Source of the DNA: Hyphomonadaceae bacterium UBA1933 | GTDB lineage: Bacteria; Pseudomonadota; Alphaproteobacteria; Caulobacterales; Aquidulcibacteraceae | Assembly (NCBI GenBank): GCA_002337085.1 | Contig: DDFH01000006.1 | Location: 649,098 to 713,097 of the forward strand | DNA: 64,000 bases | Reading direction: 5' to 3' | In this document: piece after piece, positions 7,989-15,938 of the stretch | Position numbering within the stretch: position 1 is the first letter of the stretch | Layout of the letters: every line of letters begins with the position of its first letter | Program-made: the position numbers and the translations under genes | Notes under the pieces: generated by a model | Seen by the model: the letters and a program-made list of their open reading frames with translations, nothing else | What the model was told of the DNA's origin: nothing | Databases searched by the model: none

Positions 7989-9926
7989 TTATTTCTTGGA
8001 TACCTTATATCCGGGAACAATTCGCTCTAATAATTTCAAGGCTTCCCGAATATCATTCTTGGTTGCTGCTTTAACGGTTTTCTCGATTAATTCAATTAGA
8101 TTTTCATCCAATTCCTTGGTGGATTTCACCCCAAGAACGCCGCCAATTGGTGTTTCGACCGCTTTTTCATAGTCATAAAAAATTTCTTCGTGAATTTTTT
8201 CACCTGGGCGAATGCCCGTTTCAATAATATCGATGTCTTTGTATGGCTCATAACCTTTTAGGCGTATCATGGCCTCGGCAAAGGATATGATTTTCATTGG
8301 TTCGCCCATATCAAGTACAAAAAGAGGATAATTATATTTTACCCTTTTTCCGTTCTTACTGGTAATCATACCGCCACCTAATGCCGCCGATTGTAATACA
8401 AGACCAACTGCCTCTTTAACAGTCATAAACCAACGGGTCATTTCTTTTGAGGTAACAGTAACCGGCCCCATTGCCGAAATTTGGCGCTCGAAAAGTGGCA
8501 TAACTGAACCAGATGAGCCAAGAACATTACCAAATCTGGTTGAAAAGAATTTACAACCTTCTTTTTCAAAGCAATGGCGAACATATAATTCCGCCGCACG
8601 CTTTGCCGCGCCCATAAGATTAGTTGGATTGACCGCTTTGTCGGTTGATATAAGGATGAATGCCTCAACGCCAGTTCTTACGGCGGCATCGGCGACATTT
8701 TTTGTCCCCCCTAGGTTAACCATTAATGCCTCGCGCGGGTGTTCTTCCATTAATGGCACATGTTTATTAGCGGCGGCATGAAATACAATTTGCGGCAAAT
8801 ATGTATCAAATAAATCGTCAATAGAGCGATAATCACGAATGTCTTTTAATCTTATAATGGTTTCAACTTTTGGGAAACGCTCACTCATGATTTGGTTGAT
8901 TGTATATAAATTATTCTCTGAGTTATCGACAATAACGATTCGTTTTGGGTTGAATGTCGCAACTTGAAGCGCAAGCTCAGAACCGATGGTGCCGCCACCG
9001 CCAGTAATTAATATTGTCTTACCTTCAATAAGTTTATACGGACCGCTTGGATCCAAATCATATTTGTGGCGTCCAAGAACGTCTTCTGGATTAACATTGG
9101 AAAGTTTTTTTGAACCAATTTCTGGCATGCGTGAAAGGCGAACTTTATTATCGTTCATTGCGCCAATTGCTGCTTGTTTTACATATTCTGGGTGGTTGTC
9201 GCCGACCAATATGATTCGCACATGATTATAATTATATTCATTAAGTGCGCGTTGAATTAATTGGTGAAGGGTTGCTTCAAAGTTTTCACCAGAATATACA
9301 CGCGCGCCAGAATATACTTTTCCGATTTGGTTGCCTTTGGTAGAAATAATCGCAAGCGGTTTGAATGGTAATGGCCCGCTTTTCCTAGCTTGGTGAATTG
9401 CCAAGGTTACTGCATCGGTTCCGCCAACCATAATCGCGGGTGGCGCGTTGGGGGCGGCGGGTCTGAACAATGCGCTTAATGCCATAATGTTACCGCCCGT
9501 TGAAATAAAACGAGCTATTCCGCGTGCGCCCATCATGAAAGATAATAAAAGCAACGATACGATTAATGGTACTTTTGGCGTAAATCGTAAATTTAGAGAA
9601 ACTATAATGATTGCATAAAGGACGGACGTAATTAAGACCGCTTGCGCAATACGCATCAAATCATCGGATGTAGTCCAACGCCACACCATTTGCCATGACT
9701 TTGTTATTAGCAATGAGAAAAGCAACGCACCAAAGTAAACAAATATTTTGGTCAGTATCAATTTTTCATTATTTAGGTCTGTGTCAATAGAAGACAGTAT
9801 GCCAATAAGTATTGCAATTAATCCAATAAATAAATCGGCGAACAATCCCTTAGTAAAGGGCGATCTTATAGTATCTTTCACCTGCCACCTATCAGAATCG
9901 TTTATTGCTATCCAGTTTATAGACAC
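7989..9926 (-). CDS. CapD/FlaA1/WbpM-type membrane nucleotide-sugar 4,6-dehydratase/epimerase
   Basis: A 645-aa protein. The first 155 residues hold four hydrophobic segments; about 160-280 is a CoA-binding-like Rossmann domain (AIMVGGTDAVTLAI); about 290-600 is the Polysacc_synt_2 domain with the NAD-binding ILITGGGGTIGSELALQ, HAAANKHVPLMEEHPREALMVN and the catalytic ISTDKAVNPTNLMGAAKR, where TDK..K replaces the Tyr-Lys pair as in WbpM and PglF. Such proteins make 4-keto-6-deoxy UDP-sugars for O-antigen, capsule or bacillosamine. An O-antigen ligase and a glycosyltransferase lie 3-5 kb away. The start is GTG at 9926 without a strong Shine-Dalgarno, so it is less certain. Confidence 0.88.
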   Translation of the reverse strand: MSINWIAINDSDRWQVKDTIRSPFTKGLFADLFIGLIAILIGILSSIDTDLNNEKLILTKIFVYFGALLFSLLITKSWQMVWRWTTSDDLMRIAQAVLITSVLYAIIIVSLNLRFTPKVPLIVSLLLLSFMMGARGIARFISTGGNIMALSALFRPAAPNAPPAIMVGGTDAVTLAIHQARKSGPLPFKPLAIISTKGNQIGKVYSGARVYSGENFEATLHQLIQRALNEYNYNHVRIILVGDNHPEYVKQAAIGAMNDNKVRLSRMPEIGSKKLSNVNPEDVLGRHKYDLDPSGPYKLIEGKTILITGGGGTIGSELALQVATFNPKRIVIVDNSENNLYTINQIMSERFPKVETIIRLKDIRDYRSIDDLFDTYLPQIVFHAAANKHVPLMEEHPREALMVNLGGTKNVADAAVRTGVEAFILISTDKAVNPTNLMGAAKRAAELYVRHCFEKEGCKFFSTRFGNVLGSSGSVMPLFERQISAMGPVTVTSKEMTRWFMTVKEAVGLVLQSAALGGGMITSKNGKRVKYNYPLFVLDMGEPMKIISFAEAMIRLKGYEPYKDIDIIETGIRPGEKIHEEIFYDYEKAVETPIGGVLGVKSTKELDENLIELIEKTVKAATKNDIREALKLLERIVPGYKVSKK

Positions 9927-9988
9927 TGGCTTGCTGAATTAATAAAACACAAAGTCCGCTACTATTAAATCAGCTCGAAAAATTTATC

Positions 9989-10010
9989 AAACAATTATAT
10001 TAAATTGTTT
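9989..10010. promoter_or_regulatory. Palindrome in the divergent capD-like / nifU-like promoter region
   Basis: AAACAATT (9989-9996) and AATTGTTT (10003-10010) form perfect 8-base arms around ATATTA. It lies 62 bp from the capD-like GTG and 81 bp from the nifU-like ATG. No T-run follows, so an operator is more likely than a terminator. The regulator is unknown. Confidence 0.4.
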
Positions 10011-10091
10011 CAGTATTATGGCTAATGTATGTCTATTTTTTTCCCAAGATGAAATATAAGATTAGTCTTTGGAAGATTATTCGGTGGAAAT

Positions 10092-10535
10092 ATGAGCGTT
10101 TACAATTCAAAGGTTATTGAGCTTGCGACACAAATCGAAAATATCGATAACGCATTGGAAATAAATGATAATTTATTTGGCGAGGCAAAAAAGACATCTC
10201 GTATTTGCGGTTCGACTATTGGTTTGAAAATTTCTTATAATAACAAAGACAACGTTGTCATGGATTTTTCAATTGATCCAAAAGCTTGTGCATTAGGGCA
10301 GGCAAGTGCGGCAATTTTGTCACGTAATTTAATTGGTGCAACACCACAAGAGATATTTAAAGCCAGAGATGACTTGCGTTCAATGCTAAAAGAGAATGGA
10401 AAACCACCTGAGGGCCGATTCTGGGAGTTGCGTTATCTTGAGGCGGTTGCCGATTATCCGCCACGCCATGCTTCCGTGATGCTTGCATGGGAAGCGGCTT
10501 GTGCAATTTTTGACGAAATGTTTGCAAAAGAATAA
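10092..10535 (+). CDS. NifU/IscU-like iron-sulfur cluster assembly scaffold protein
   Basis: A 147-aa NifU_N-family protein. Two conserved cysteines are recognisable, in SRICGSTIGLKI (about residue 39) and DPKACALGQASAAIL (about residue 62). The third IscU cysteine region reads DYPPRHASVMLAWEAA, with His in place of Cys, as I recall for a distinct alphaproteobacterial subfamily annotated simply as an Fe-S scaffold. It may carry or trade clusters but is not classical IscU; no iscS, hscA or suf genes are nearby. GGTGG about 7 bases upstream supports the ATG. The gene precedes yidD-thrS. Confidence 0.8.
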   Translation: MSVYNSKVIELATQIENIDNALEINDNLFGEAKKTSRICGSTIGLKISYNNKDNVVMDFSIDPKACALGQASAAILSRNLIGATPQEIFKARDDLRSMLKENGKPPEGRFWELRYLEAVADYPPRHASVMLAWEAACAIFDEMFAKE

Positions 10536-10558
10536 TAATTGTATTATAGGCACTTTTT

Positions 10559-10606
10559 ATGTCAGTAGCGTTCTTATACACATCTACAACAACTACTACC
10601 GCTTAA
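10559..10606 (+). CDS. Threonine-rich leader peptide upstream of yidD-thrS (candidate)
   Basis: A 15-codon ORF encodes MSVAFLYTSTTTTTA. Six of 15 residues are Thr, five of them consecutive (ACA ACA ACT ACT ACC). It ends 83 bases before the yidD start and 490 bases before thrS, the gene for threonyl-tRNA synthetase. By analogy with thrL (thr operon) and pheM (before pheST), ribosome stalling at Thr codons when charged tRNA-Thr is scarce could control the downstream genes. No strong Shine-Dalgarno precedes the ATG (CACTTTTT). The product was inferred by direct translation; it is too short for standard gene calling. Confidence 0.5.
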   Translation: MSVAFLYTSTTTTTA

Positions 10607-10655
10607 TGCCGGCGGCGTTGTGTGGGCGCGTCGCAAGCGGCAGCTAATTCCCACA
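10599..10655 (+). promoter_or_regulatory. Alternative RNA stems behind the Thr leader (candidate attenuator)
   Basis: Stem 1 pairs CCGCTT (10599-10604, last Thr codon through stop) with AAGCGG (10635-10640), continuing as GCGGCG (10612-10617) with CGTCGC (10629-10634), one G-U pair included. Stem 2 pairs TGTGGG (10621-10626) with CCCACA (10650-10655). Stem 2 cannot form together with stem 1 without a pseudoknot. A ribosome stalled on the Thr run would block stem 1. No T-run follows stem 2, so this is not a complete intrinsic attenuator; Rho-dependent or translational control would be needed. Confidence 0.4.
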
Positions 10656-10689
10656 AAAAAGCTTCAAATTCAAAAACAAAGGGTAAGTT

Positions 10690-11097
10690 TTGTCGGGTAA
10701 TAGTAATAATGGCAAAGTCTCAATACCTGCCTTGTTATTACTGGGTTTATATCGGCTTTATAAAATTTTTCTGTCACCTTTAATTGGTAATCAATGTCGT
10801 TATCTGCCAACTTGTTCAGATTATGCGGCTGATTGTGTTAGGAAACATGGTGCGTGGAAAGGGGCGTGGATGGGGTTTGCAAGGGTTTGCAGATGTCATC
10901 CCAAAGGGGGGCATGGTTTTGACCCCGCACCCGAAACTGCACCGATAGCAAAATGGTATAAGCCTTGGGATTATGGCGATTGGGATAATCGTTTTAGGGA
11001 TCCAAAAGACTATAAACCATTAGAAGATAATAAAACAAAAGAATTTGAAAATTTAAATAAATCACTTCAAGAAGAAAAAAACATAGAGAAGCAATAA
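10690..11097 (+). CDS. yidD: Membrane protein insertion efficiency factor YidD
   Basis: A 135-aa protein with the complete YidD signature: IFLSPLIGNQCRYLPTCSDYAADCVRKHGAWKGAWMGFARVCRCHPKGGHGFDPAP. YidD sits on the inner membrane face near the YidC insertase. The hydrophobic PALLLLGLYRLYKIFLSPL helix is amphipathic. The C-terminal 50 residues are charged and longer than in E. coli. The only start upstream of the conserved part is TTG at 10690: an in-frame TAA lies at 10684, and AAAGGG at 10678-10683 is the ribosome site. The stop TAA overlaps the thrS ATG by one base, so the two are translationally coupled. Confidence 0.93.
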   Translation: MSGNSNNGKVSIPALLLLGLYRLYKIFLSPLIGNQCRYLPTCSDYAADCVRKHGAWKGAWMGFARVCRCHPKGGHGFDPAPETAPIAKWYKPWDYGDWDNRFRDPKDYKPLEDNKTKEFENLNKSLQEEKNIEKQ

Positions 11098-13031
11098 TGT
11101 TTGAATTAAAATTTCCAGATGGCGCAATACGCCAATATGAAAATAATATCTCCCCACTTGAAATCGCCGAAGGCATTTCAAAATCACTTGCAAAGCGCGT
11201 GGTTGGCGCAAAAATTGACGGACAAGTTTGGGATTTATCTCGTCCAATTGAACCAAAAGATGCGCCGCAAACATTTGAATTAATCAACCGTGATAGCGAT
11301 GAAGGCCTTGAAATTATTCGCCACGATGCTGCGCACATTATGGCACAGGCAGTGCAAGAATTATTCCCAGATACTCAAATCACAATTGGTCCATCAATCG
11401 AAGATGGCTATTATTATGACTTTGTGCGCGAAGAGAAATTTTCAACCGATGATTTCGAGAAAATTGAAGCCAAAATGCGCGAAATTGTTGACCGTGACCT
11501 ACCAATTGTTCGTGAAGAATGGGATCGTGAAATTGCCATAAAGCATTTCAACGAAATTGGCGAAATTTACAAAGCTAAAATTATCGAAGAAATCATTCCA
11601 GAAGGTGAAACCCTTACTGTTTATAAACAAGGTGATGATTGGAAAGATTTGTGCCGTGGGCCACATATGCCGTCCACTGGGCGTCTTGGTAAAGCCTTTA
11701 AATTGATGAAGCTTGCTGGCGCTTATTGGCGTGGCGATGCTAAAAATGCACAGCTTCAACGTATTTATGGTACTGCATGGGCTGATGAAAAAGGGCTTAA
11801 AGACTATTTGGTTCGCATTGAAGAAGCCGAAAAACGAGACCACCGTAAATTGGGTCGTCAACTAAACCTATTCCATATGCAAGAAGAGGCAAAGGGCATG
11901 GTTTTCTGGCACCCCAAAGGCTGGACTATGTATCGCGCGCTTGAAAATTATATTCGTCGCAAAATTGAAGCTTCTGAATATGTTGAGGTTAAAACTCCAC
12001 AATTAATGGACAAAACCCTGTGGGAAAAGTCTGGGCATTGGGAAAAGTTCGGCCACGCCATGTTTACTTGCGAAACTGTTGAAGAAGAAATTCTTGCGGT
12101 TAAGCCGATGAACTGTCCTGGACATGTTCAAATTTTTAACCAAGGTCAAAAATCATATCGTGATTTACCACTTCGTATGGCGGAAATGGGTTGTTGCCAC
12201 CGCTTCGAGCCATCTGGCGGTTTGCACGGTATTATGCGCGTACGTAACTTTACCCAAGATGATGGTCATATTTTCTGTCGCGTTGATCAGATTTATTCGG
12301 AAACCAAAGACTTTTGCGAACTTTTGCGTACCGTTTATAATGATTTGGGGGTCGAGCTTCATTCAGTTAAACTTGCGCTTCGTCCTGACGTTCGTGCTGG
12401 TTCAGATGAAACTTGGGATTATGCCGAAAATATGCTTAAGCAAGCCGCAGAGGCAGCGGGCGAAATCGTGGAATTATTACCTAATGAAGGTGCGTTCTAT
12501 GGTCCGAAACTTGAGTTCCACTTGAAAGATGCAATAGGTCGTACATGGCAATGTGGTACTTTGCAGCTTGATTTTGTATTGCCTGAGCGTCTTGATGCCG
12601 AATATACTGGTGAAGATGGCCAAAAACATCGCCCTGTAATGTTACACCGCGCGATTTTGGGAACTTTTGAGCGGTTCTTGGGTATCTTAATCGAAAACCA
12701 TGCCGGTAATTTCCCAATGTGGCTTGCACCGGTGCAGGTTGTGGTCGCCAATATCACTTCGGATTCCGAGCAATATGCTAAAGACGTTTGCCAGAAATTG
12801 CGCGCAGCAGGTATTCGTGCCGAAACCGATGTTCGCAATGAAAAAATCAACTTTAAAATTCGCGAACATTCTTTGCAAAAAGTTCCTGTTATTGCGGTTG
12901 TTGGTTCGCGTGAGGCGGAAGAAGGCAAAGTTGCGCTTCGCCGTTTTGGCTCTCAAGCACAAGAAATATTGTCACTTGAAGATGCGATAACAATGCTTTC
13001 AACAGAAAGCCTGCCACCTGATATGAAATAG
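11097..13031 (+). CDS. thrS: Threonine--tRNA ligase
   Basis: A 644-aa full-length ThrRS. Domains in order: TGS (1-60), the editing domain with IRHDAAHIMAQAVQELF (HxxxH) and DLCRGPHMPSTGRLG, the class II core with GMVFWHPKGW, the zinc ligand region KPMNCPGHVQIF, motif 2 GCCHRFEPSGGLHGIMRVRNF, motif 3 HRAILGTFERFLGIL, and the anticodon-binding domain PVQVVVANI...IRAETDVRNEKINFKIREHSL. It charges tRNA-Thr and edits Ser-tRNA-Thr. The ATG overlaps the yidD stop codon. A Thr-rich leader upstream of yidD may regulate it. Confidence 0.98.
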   Translation: MFELKFPDGAIRQYENNISPLEIAEGISKSLAKRVVGAKIDGQVWDLSRPIEPKDAPQTFELINRDSDEGLEIIRHDAAHIMAQAVQELFPDTQITIGPSIEDGYYYDFVREEKFSTDDFEKIEAKMREIVDRDLPIVREEWDREIAIKHFNEIGEIYKAKIIEEIIPEGETLTVYKQGDDWKDLCRGPHMPSTGRLGKAFKLMKLAGAYWRGDAKNAQLQRIYGTAWADEKGLKDYLVRIEEAEKRDHRKLGRQLNLFHMQEEAKGMVFWHPKGWTMYRALENYIRRKIEASEYVEVKTPQLMDKTLWEKSGHWEKFGHAMFTCETVEEEILAVKPMNCPGHVQIFNQGQKSYRDLPLRMAEMGCCHRFEPSGGLHGIMRVRNFTQDDGHIFCRVDQIYSETKDFCELLRTVYNDLGVELHSVKLALRPDVRAGSDETWDYAENMLKQAAEAAGEIVELLPNEGAFYGPKLEFHLKDAIGRTWQCGTLQLDFVLPERLDAEYTGEDGQKHRPVMLHRAILGTFERFLGILIENHAGNFPMWLAPVQVVVANITSDSEQYAKDVCQKLRAAGIRAETDVRNEKINFKIREHSLQKVPVIAVVGSREAEEGKVALRRFGSQAQEILSLEDAITMLSTESLPPDMK

Positions 13032-13042
13032 GTTAAATAAAA

Positions 13043-14281
13043 ATGGTGAAATCAACGCAAAAGGGCGCAATTGCTGGTGTAACCGGTATCGGACTTGGTC
13101 TTATGACTTTGTTCGGTGGGGTTGATATTCCAACATTGGCTGCAATAACCTCATTTTGGGCATTGATTATTGCCATATTTAACGGCGGATTTACAGATGT
13201 GATAAAGGGCGTTTTAAAGCGCCCTTTTTCAACAATGTTTTTTGTTGCCGCGCTTGCTTATCTTGTGCTTACCCGCATTAATCAGCCTGAAATAATAAAC
13301 CAAACTGCACGAAGCCTTTTGGTTGGCGTGTTGCTTTTGCCATTTTTGTCATGGGACTTCATGACGGGTAATGGAGAAGATAAACTCATTGCTGGGCGCG
13401 GGCTTGTTGCTGGCTTTGTGATTGCCGCGCTTTTATTATCTTATGAGGCAATGAGTGGTTATCATTTATACCATCTTGCTGTGCCCCACCAAGATCCGCA
13501 AGAAATGGAGCGCAATCTTGGGCGCGGCGCATATATTTTGATAATTTTCTTATTTCCTGTCCTTTTAACCATAGAGGCACAAAAACTAGACATTAAATTG
13601 AAAATTTTTGTGATTGTCGCAACTTTATTCCTTTCGACCCGCTTTGGTATTGATTTAAATATAATTACGCTTTTTGTGGCGGGAATTGTCTATGGGCTTG
13701 CGCTTTTATTCCCAAGATTAGTTATAATTTCCGTAAATCTGGTGGCAACAATTTTGGTTGCGTTTGCACCGTTTATTTACGGGCCGGTTGCAAGGTTTGC
13801 TAAAAGTTTATGGACAGATGATACTATCCCACTTTCTTATGGGCGGCGTGCCGATATGTGGCTTTATGCAATTGACCGCATAAAAGAAAAACCAATTTGG
13901 GGTTGGGGCTTGGATGCGGCAAAAACTTTTGATCAACCAATAAAGTGGCGTGGTTTTGATTGGACTGTAATTCAAATGCACCCCCATTCTGCACCATTGA
14001 ATTTGTGGTTAGAAGGTGGTGCCGTAGGCGCATTATTATTTGTCATTGCCATGAATTTTGGTGGCTTTTGGTTGTTGCGATCGGCTGGTAAAAATCGTCA
14101 ACTTGCGGCGACAATTTCGGCAAGCTTGACCGCAATAATTTTTGGTTGGGCGGTTACATATGGTGCATGGCAACAATGGCTGTGGATGTGTTTGTTCTTT
14201 GCGATTATTTATCCATACTTAAACGTTTTGCCAAAGAAAAAGCCTAAAAAGACCGTTGAGGAATTGCAAGAATTTGTCTGA
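13043..14281 (+). CDS. O-antigen ligase / polymerase family membrane protein (WaaL/Wzy-like)
   Basis: A 412-aa protein with about ten hydrophobic segments. The large periplasmic loop holds LSYGRRADMWLYAIDRIKEKPIWGWGLDAAKTF and QMHPHSAPLNLWLEGGAVGALLF; the H-x-x-x-L-x-x-W-x-E-G-G-x-x-G pattern is the Wzy_C (PF04932) signature, including the functional His and the preceding Arg. WaaL ligases transfer O-polysaccharide from undecaprenyl diphosphate to lipid A core; Wzy polymerases use a similar fold. The neighbouring glycosyltransferase and the CapD-like enzyme support surface polysaccharide synthesis. It starts 11 bp after thrS and overlaps the next gene by 8 bp. Confidence 0.82.
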   Translation: MVKSTQKGAIAGVTGIGLGLMTLFGGVDIPTLAAITSFWALIIAIFNGGFTDVIKGVLKRPFSTMFFVAALAYLVLTRINQPEIINQTARSLLVGVLLLPFLSWDFMTGNGEDKLIAGRGLVAGFVIAALLLSYEAMSGYHLYHLAVPHQDPQEMERNLGRGAYILIIFLFPVLLTIEAQKLDIKLKIFVIVATLFLSTRFGIDLNIITLFVAGIVYGLALLFPRLVIISVNLVATILVAFAPFIYGPVARFAKSLWTDDTIPLSYGRRADMWLYAIDRIKEKPIWGWGLDAAKTFDQPIKWRGFDWTVIQMHPHSAPLNLWLEGGAVGALLFVIAMNFGGFWLLRSAGKNRQLAATISASLTAIIFGWAVTYGAWQQWLWMCLFFAIIYPYLNVLPKKKPKKTVEELQEFV

Positions 14282-15104
14282 TAGCAAACGCATTAGCGTC
14301 ATTATCGTAACTTATCATACTGGTGCGGCGGTTTTTAATGCGATTAATTCTGCGCTTTTGCAAAAGGCTTTTGAAGTAATAATTGTCGATAATGGTAATG
14401 ATGATGAGACGCGTTGCCGCTTGCAACAAATGTCAATTGATACGCCGAATTTGACTTATATAATAAATAAAGAAAATATTGGTTTTGGTGCGGCATGCAA
14501 TAAGGGGGCAAAGGCATCAAAAGGAGATATATTGGTTTTTCTAAACCCAGATGCCGAATTAGAAGAAAATGCCCTTGTGGAAATGGCAAAAGTTGCGCCA
14601 AATCAAATAATGGGTGGCTTGATAAAAAATCATGATGGCAGTGAGCAAAGGGGCGCACGGCGCAATGAATTAAGCCTTAAAAATGCAATGCTCGCCTTTA
14701 TGGGCATTAAAGATGATTTCAATCTTGATAAAACACCAATTCCATCAGAAATCACACCCGTCGCCAATATAAGTGGTGCATTTTTTGTAATTCACAGGTT
14801 GGATTTTAAAAACCTCAAATGTTTTGATGAAAAATTTTTCCTGCATGTTGAAGACATTGATATTTGCACAAGGTTCAGAAAAGCGGGGGGCGAGGTGGTT
14901 TTTAACCCAAATGCCCAGGCACTTCACATTGGCGGCACTTCAAAAGCATTAAAAATTACAATTGAATATTATAAATTCATGGGCTTCGCGCGTTTTTTTA
15001 TGAAAAACGGGGACTTGGGCGAAAAATTTGGTTTTATATTTATTGCGCCTTTTTTATTCTTGGCAATGATGTTTCGTGCAATAATATCGCAAAAACGCCA
15101 TTAA
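14274..15104 (+). CDS. Family 2 glycosyltransferase (rhamnosyltransferase-like)
   Basis: About 276 aa with the GT-A fold of family GT2: SVIIVTYHTGAAVFNAINSAL, VIIVDNGNDDET, YIINKENIGFGAACNKGAK, ILVFLNPDAELEENALVEM (DxD-like), ISGAFFVIHRLDFKNLKCFDEKFFLHVEDIDICTRFRKAGGEVVF. The FFLHVEDID segment is typical of RfbF/WbbL-like rhamnosyltransferases. It likely adds a sugar to a polysaccharide precursor on the cytoplasmic face. I chose TTG at 14274 (MSDSKRISVII); an alternative TTG at 14256 adds six residues. It overlaps the O-antigen ligase gene, implying coupling. Confidence 0.85.
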   Translation: MSDSKRISVIIVTYHTGAAVFNAINSALLQKAFEVIIVDNGNDDETRCRLQQMSIDTPNLTYIINKENIGFGAACNKGAKASKGDILVFLNPDAELEENALVEMAKVAPNQIMGGLIKNHDGSEQRGARRNELSLKNAMLAFMGIKDDFNLDKTPIPSEITPVANISGAFFVIHRLDFKNLKCFDEKFFLHVEDIDICTRFRKAGGEVVFNPNAQALHIGGTSKALKITIEYYKFMGFARFFMKNGDLGEKFGFIFIAPFLFLAMMFRAIISQKRH

Positions 15105-15146
15105 ATACTTGCTAAATCGGCAAAAATTGTTCATTTGCAAAATATC

Positions 15147-15887
15147 ATGACAGATAAACAAGACGAAACCGATATTGCCCTTTTACGTGCCCGCATTGAC
15201 GAAATAGATGCCGAGATTGCGCATCTTTTGGTGCGCCGTACAGAAATTGCGCAGAAGGTTGCGTTTTCAAAAATTCAGGATGCAAAGCTTGCGAATATTG
15301 AGCTTGGCTTTGGTTGGCGCCCTAAACGCGAAGTTGAGATTATACGCGAAATTTTAAGGCGCGAACCTACATTGGGTCGGCGCCTTTCTTATATGGTCTG
15401 GCGGGCGATGATTACGCGTAACCTTGCCAATCAGGCACCAATGGAAGTGGTTTGTGTCGAAAGTTCAAACGCTGCAAGCCGCATGGGATTTGGTGCGGCG
15501 GTTGTTCCACAAATTGCACCAGATTGCGATAGCGCGATTAAAATTGCTTCTGAAAAAGAAAATATGATTCTTTCTTTACCTTTCCCCGATGCCAATCAGG
15601 ATTGGTGGCAAAAGCTATTATTACCAGAGTATCAGGCGTTAAAAATTAACATGGCTCTCCCGCATATTGAGGATGTTTGCCCAGAGGCTTTATGCCTTGC
15701 CAAAATCACCCCGCTTGAAACCGGAAATGACTATTCATTAATCGCCGCTCCCGCCGCTAAAAACATTGCAGGTGAGGTTATTTCAAAATCATCAAGCCAT
15801 AATCTTTGGCTATTAAAAGGGTTTCACGAAACCCTGGCTGATAATGCAAATGGTGTCTATTTCCTTGGCGCTTATTCAATTGCCTAA
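15147..15887 (+). CDS. AroQ-type chorismate mutase with an extra C-terminal domain
   Basis: A 246-aa protein. Residues about 5-90 are an AroQ chorismate mutase: LLRARIDEIDAEIAHLLVRRTEIAQKVAFSKI, then KREVEIIREILRREPTLGRRLSYMVWRAMITRNLANQ, with the usual Arg, Lys and Glu placements. It converts chorismate to prephenate. The remaining 150 residues have no motif I can name; by position they might be a degenerate prephenate dehydratase-like domain, but the TRD catalytic motif of that enzyme is absent. The ATG at 15147 is preferred over TTG at 15135. It is the first gene of a run with hisC and tyrA. Confidence 0.8.
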   Translation: MTDKQDETDIALLRARIDEIDAEIAHLLVRRTEIAQKVAFSKIQDAKLANIELGFGWRPKREVEIIREILRREPTLGRRLSYMVWRAMITRNLANQAPMEVVCVESSNAASRMGFGAAVVPQIAPDCDSAIKIASEKENMILSLPFPDANQDWWQKLLLPEYQALKINMALPHIEDVCPEALCLAKITPLETGNDYSLIAAPAAKNIAGEVISKSSSHNLWLLKGFHETLADNANGVYFLGAYSIA

Positions 15888-15938
15888 AAATTTGTTTTTC
15901 TATATATGTTGCGCCATAAAATTTAACGGAAAAAAATA

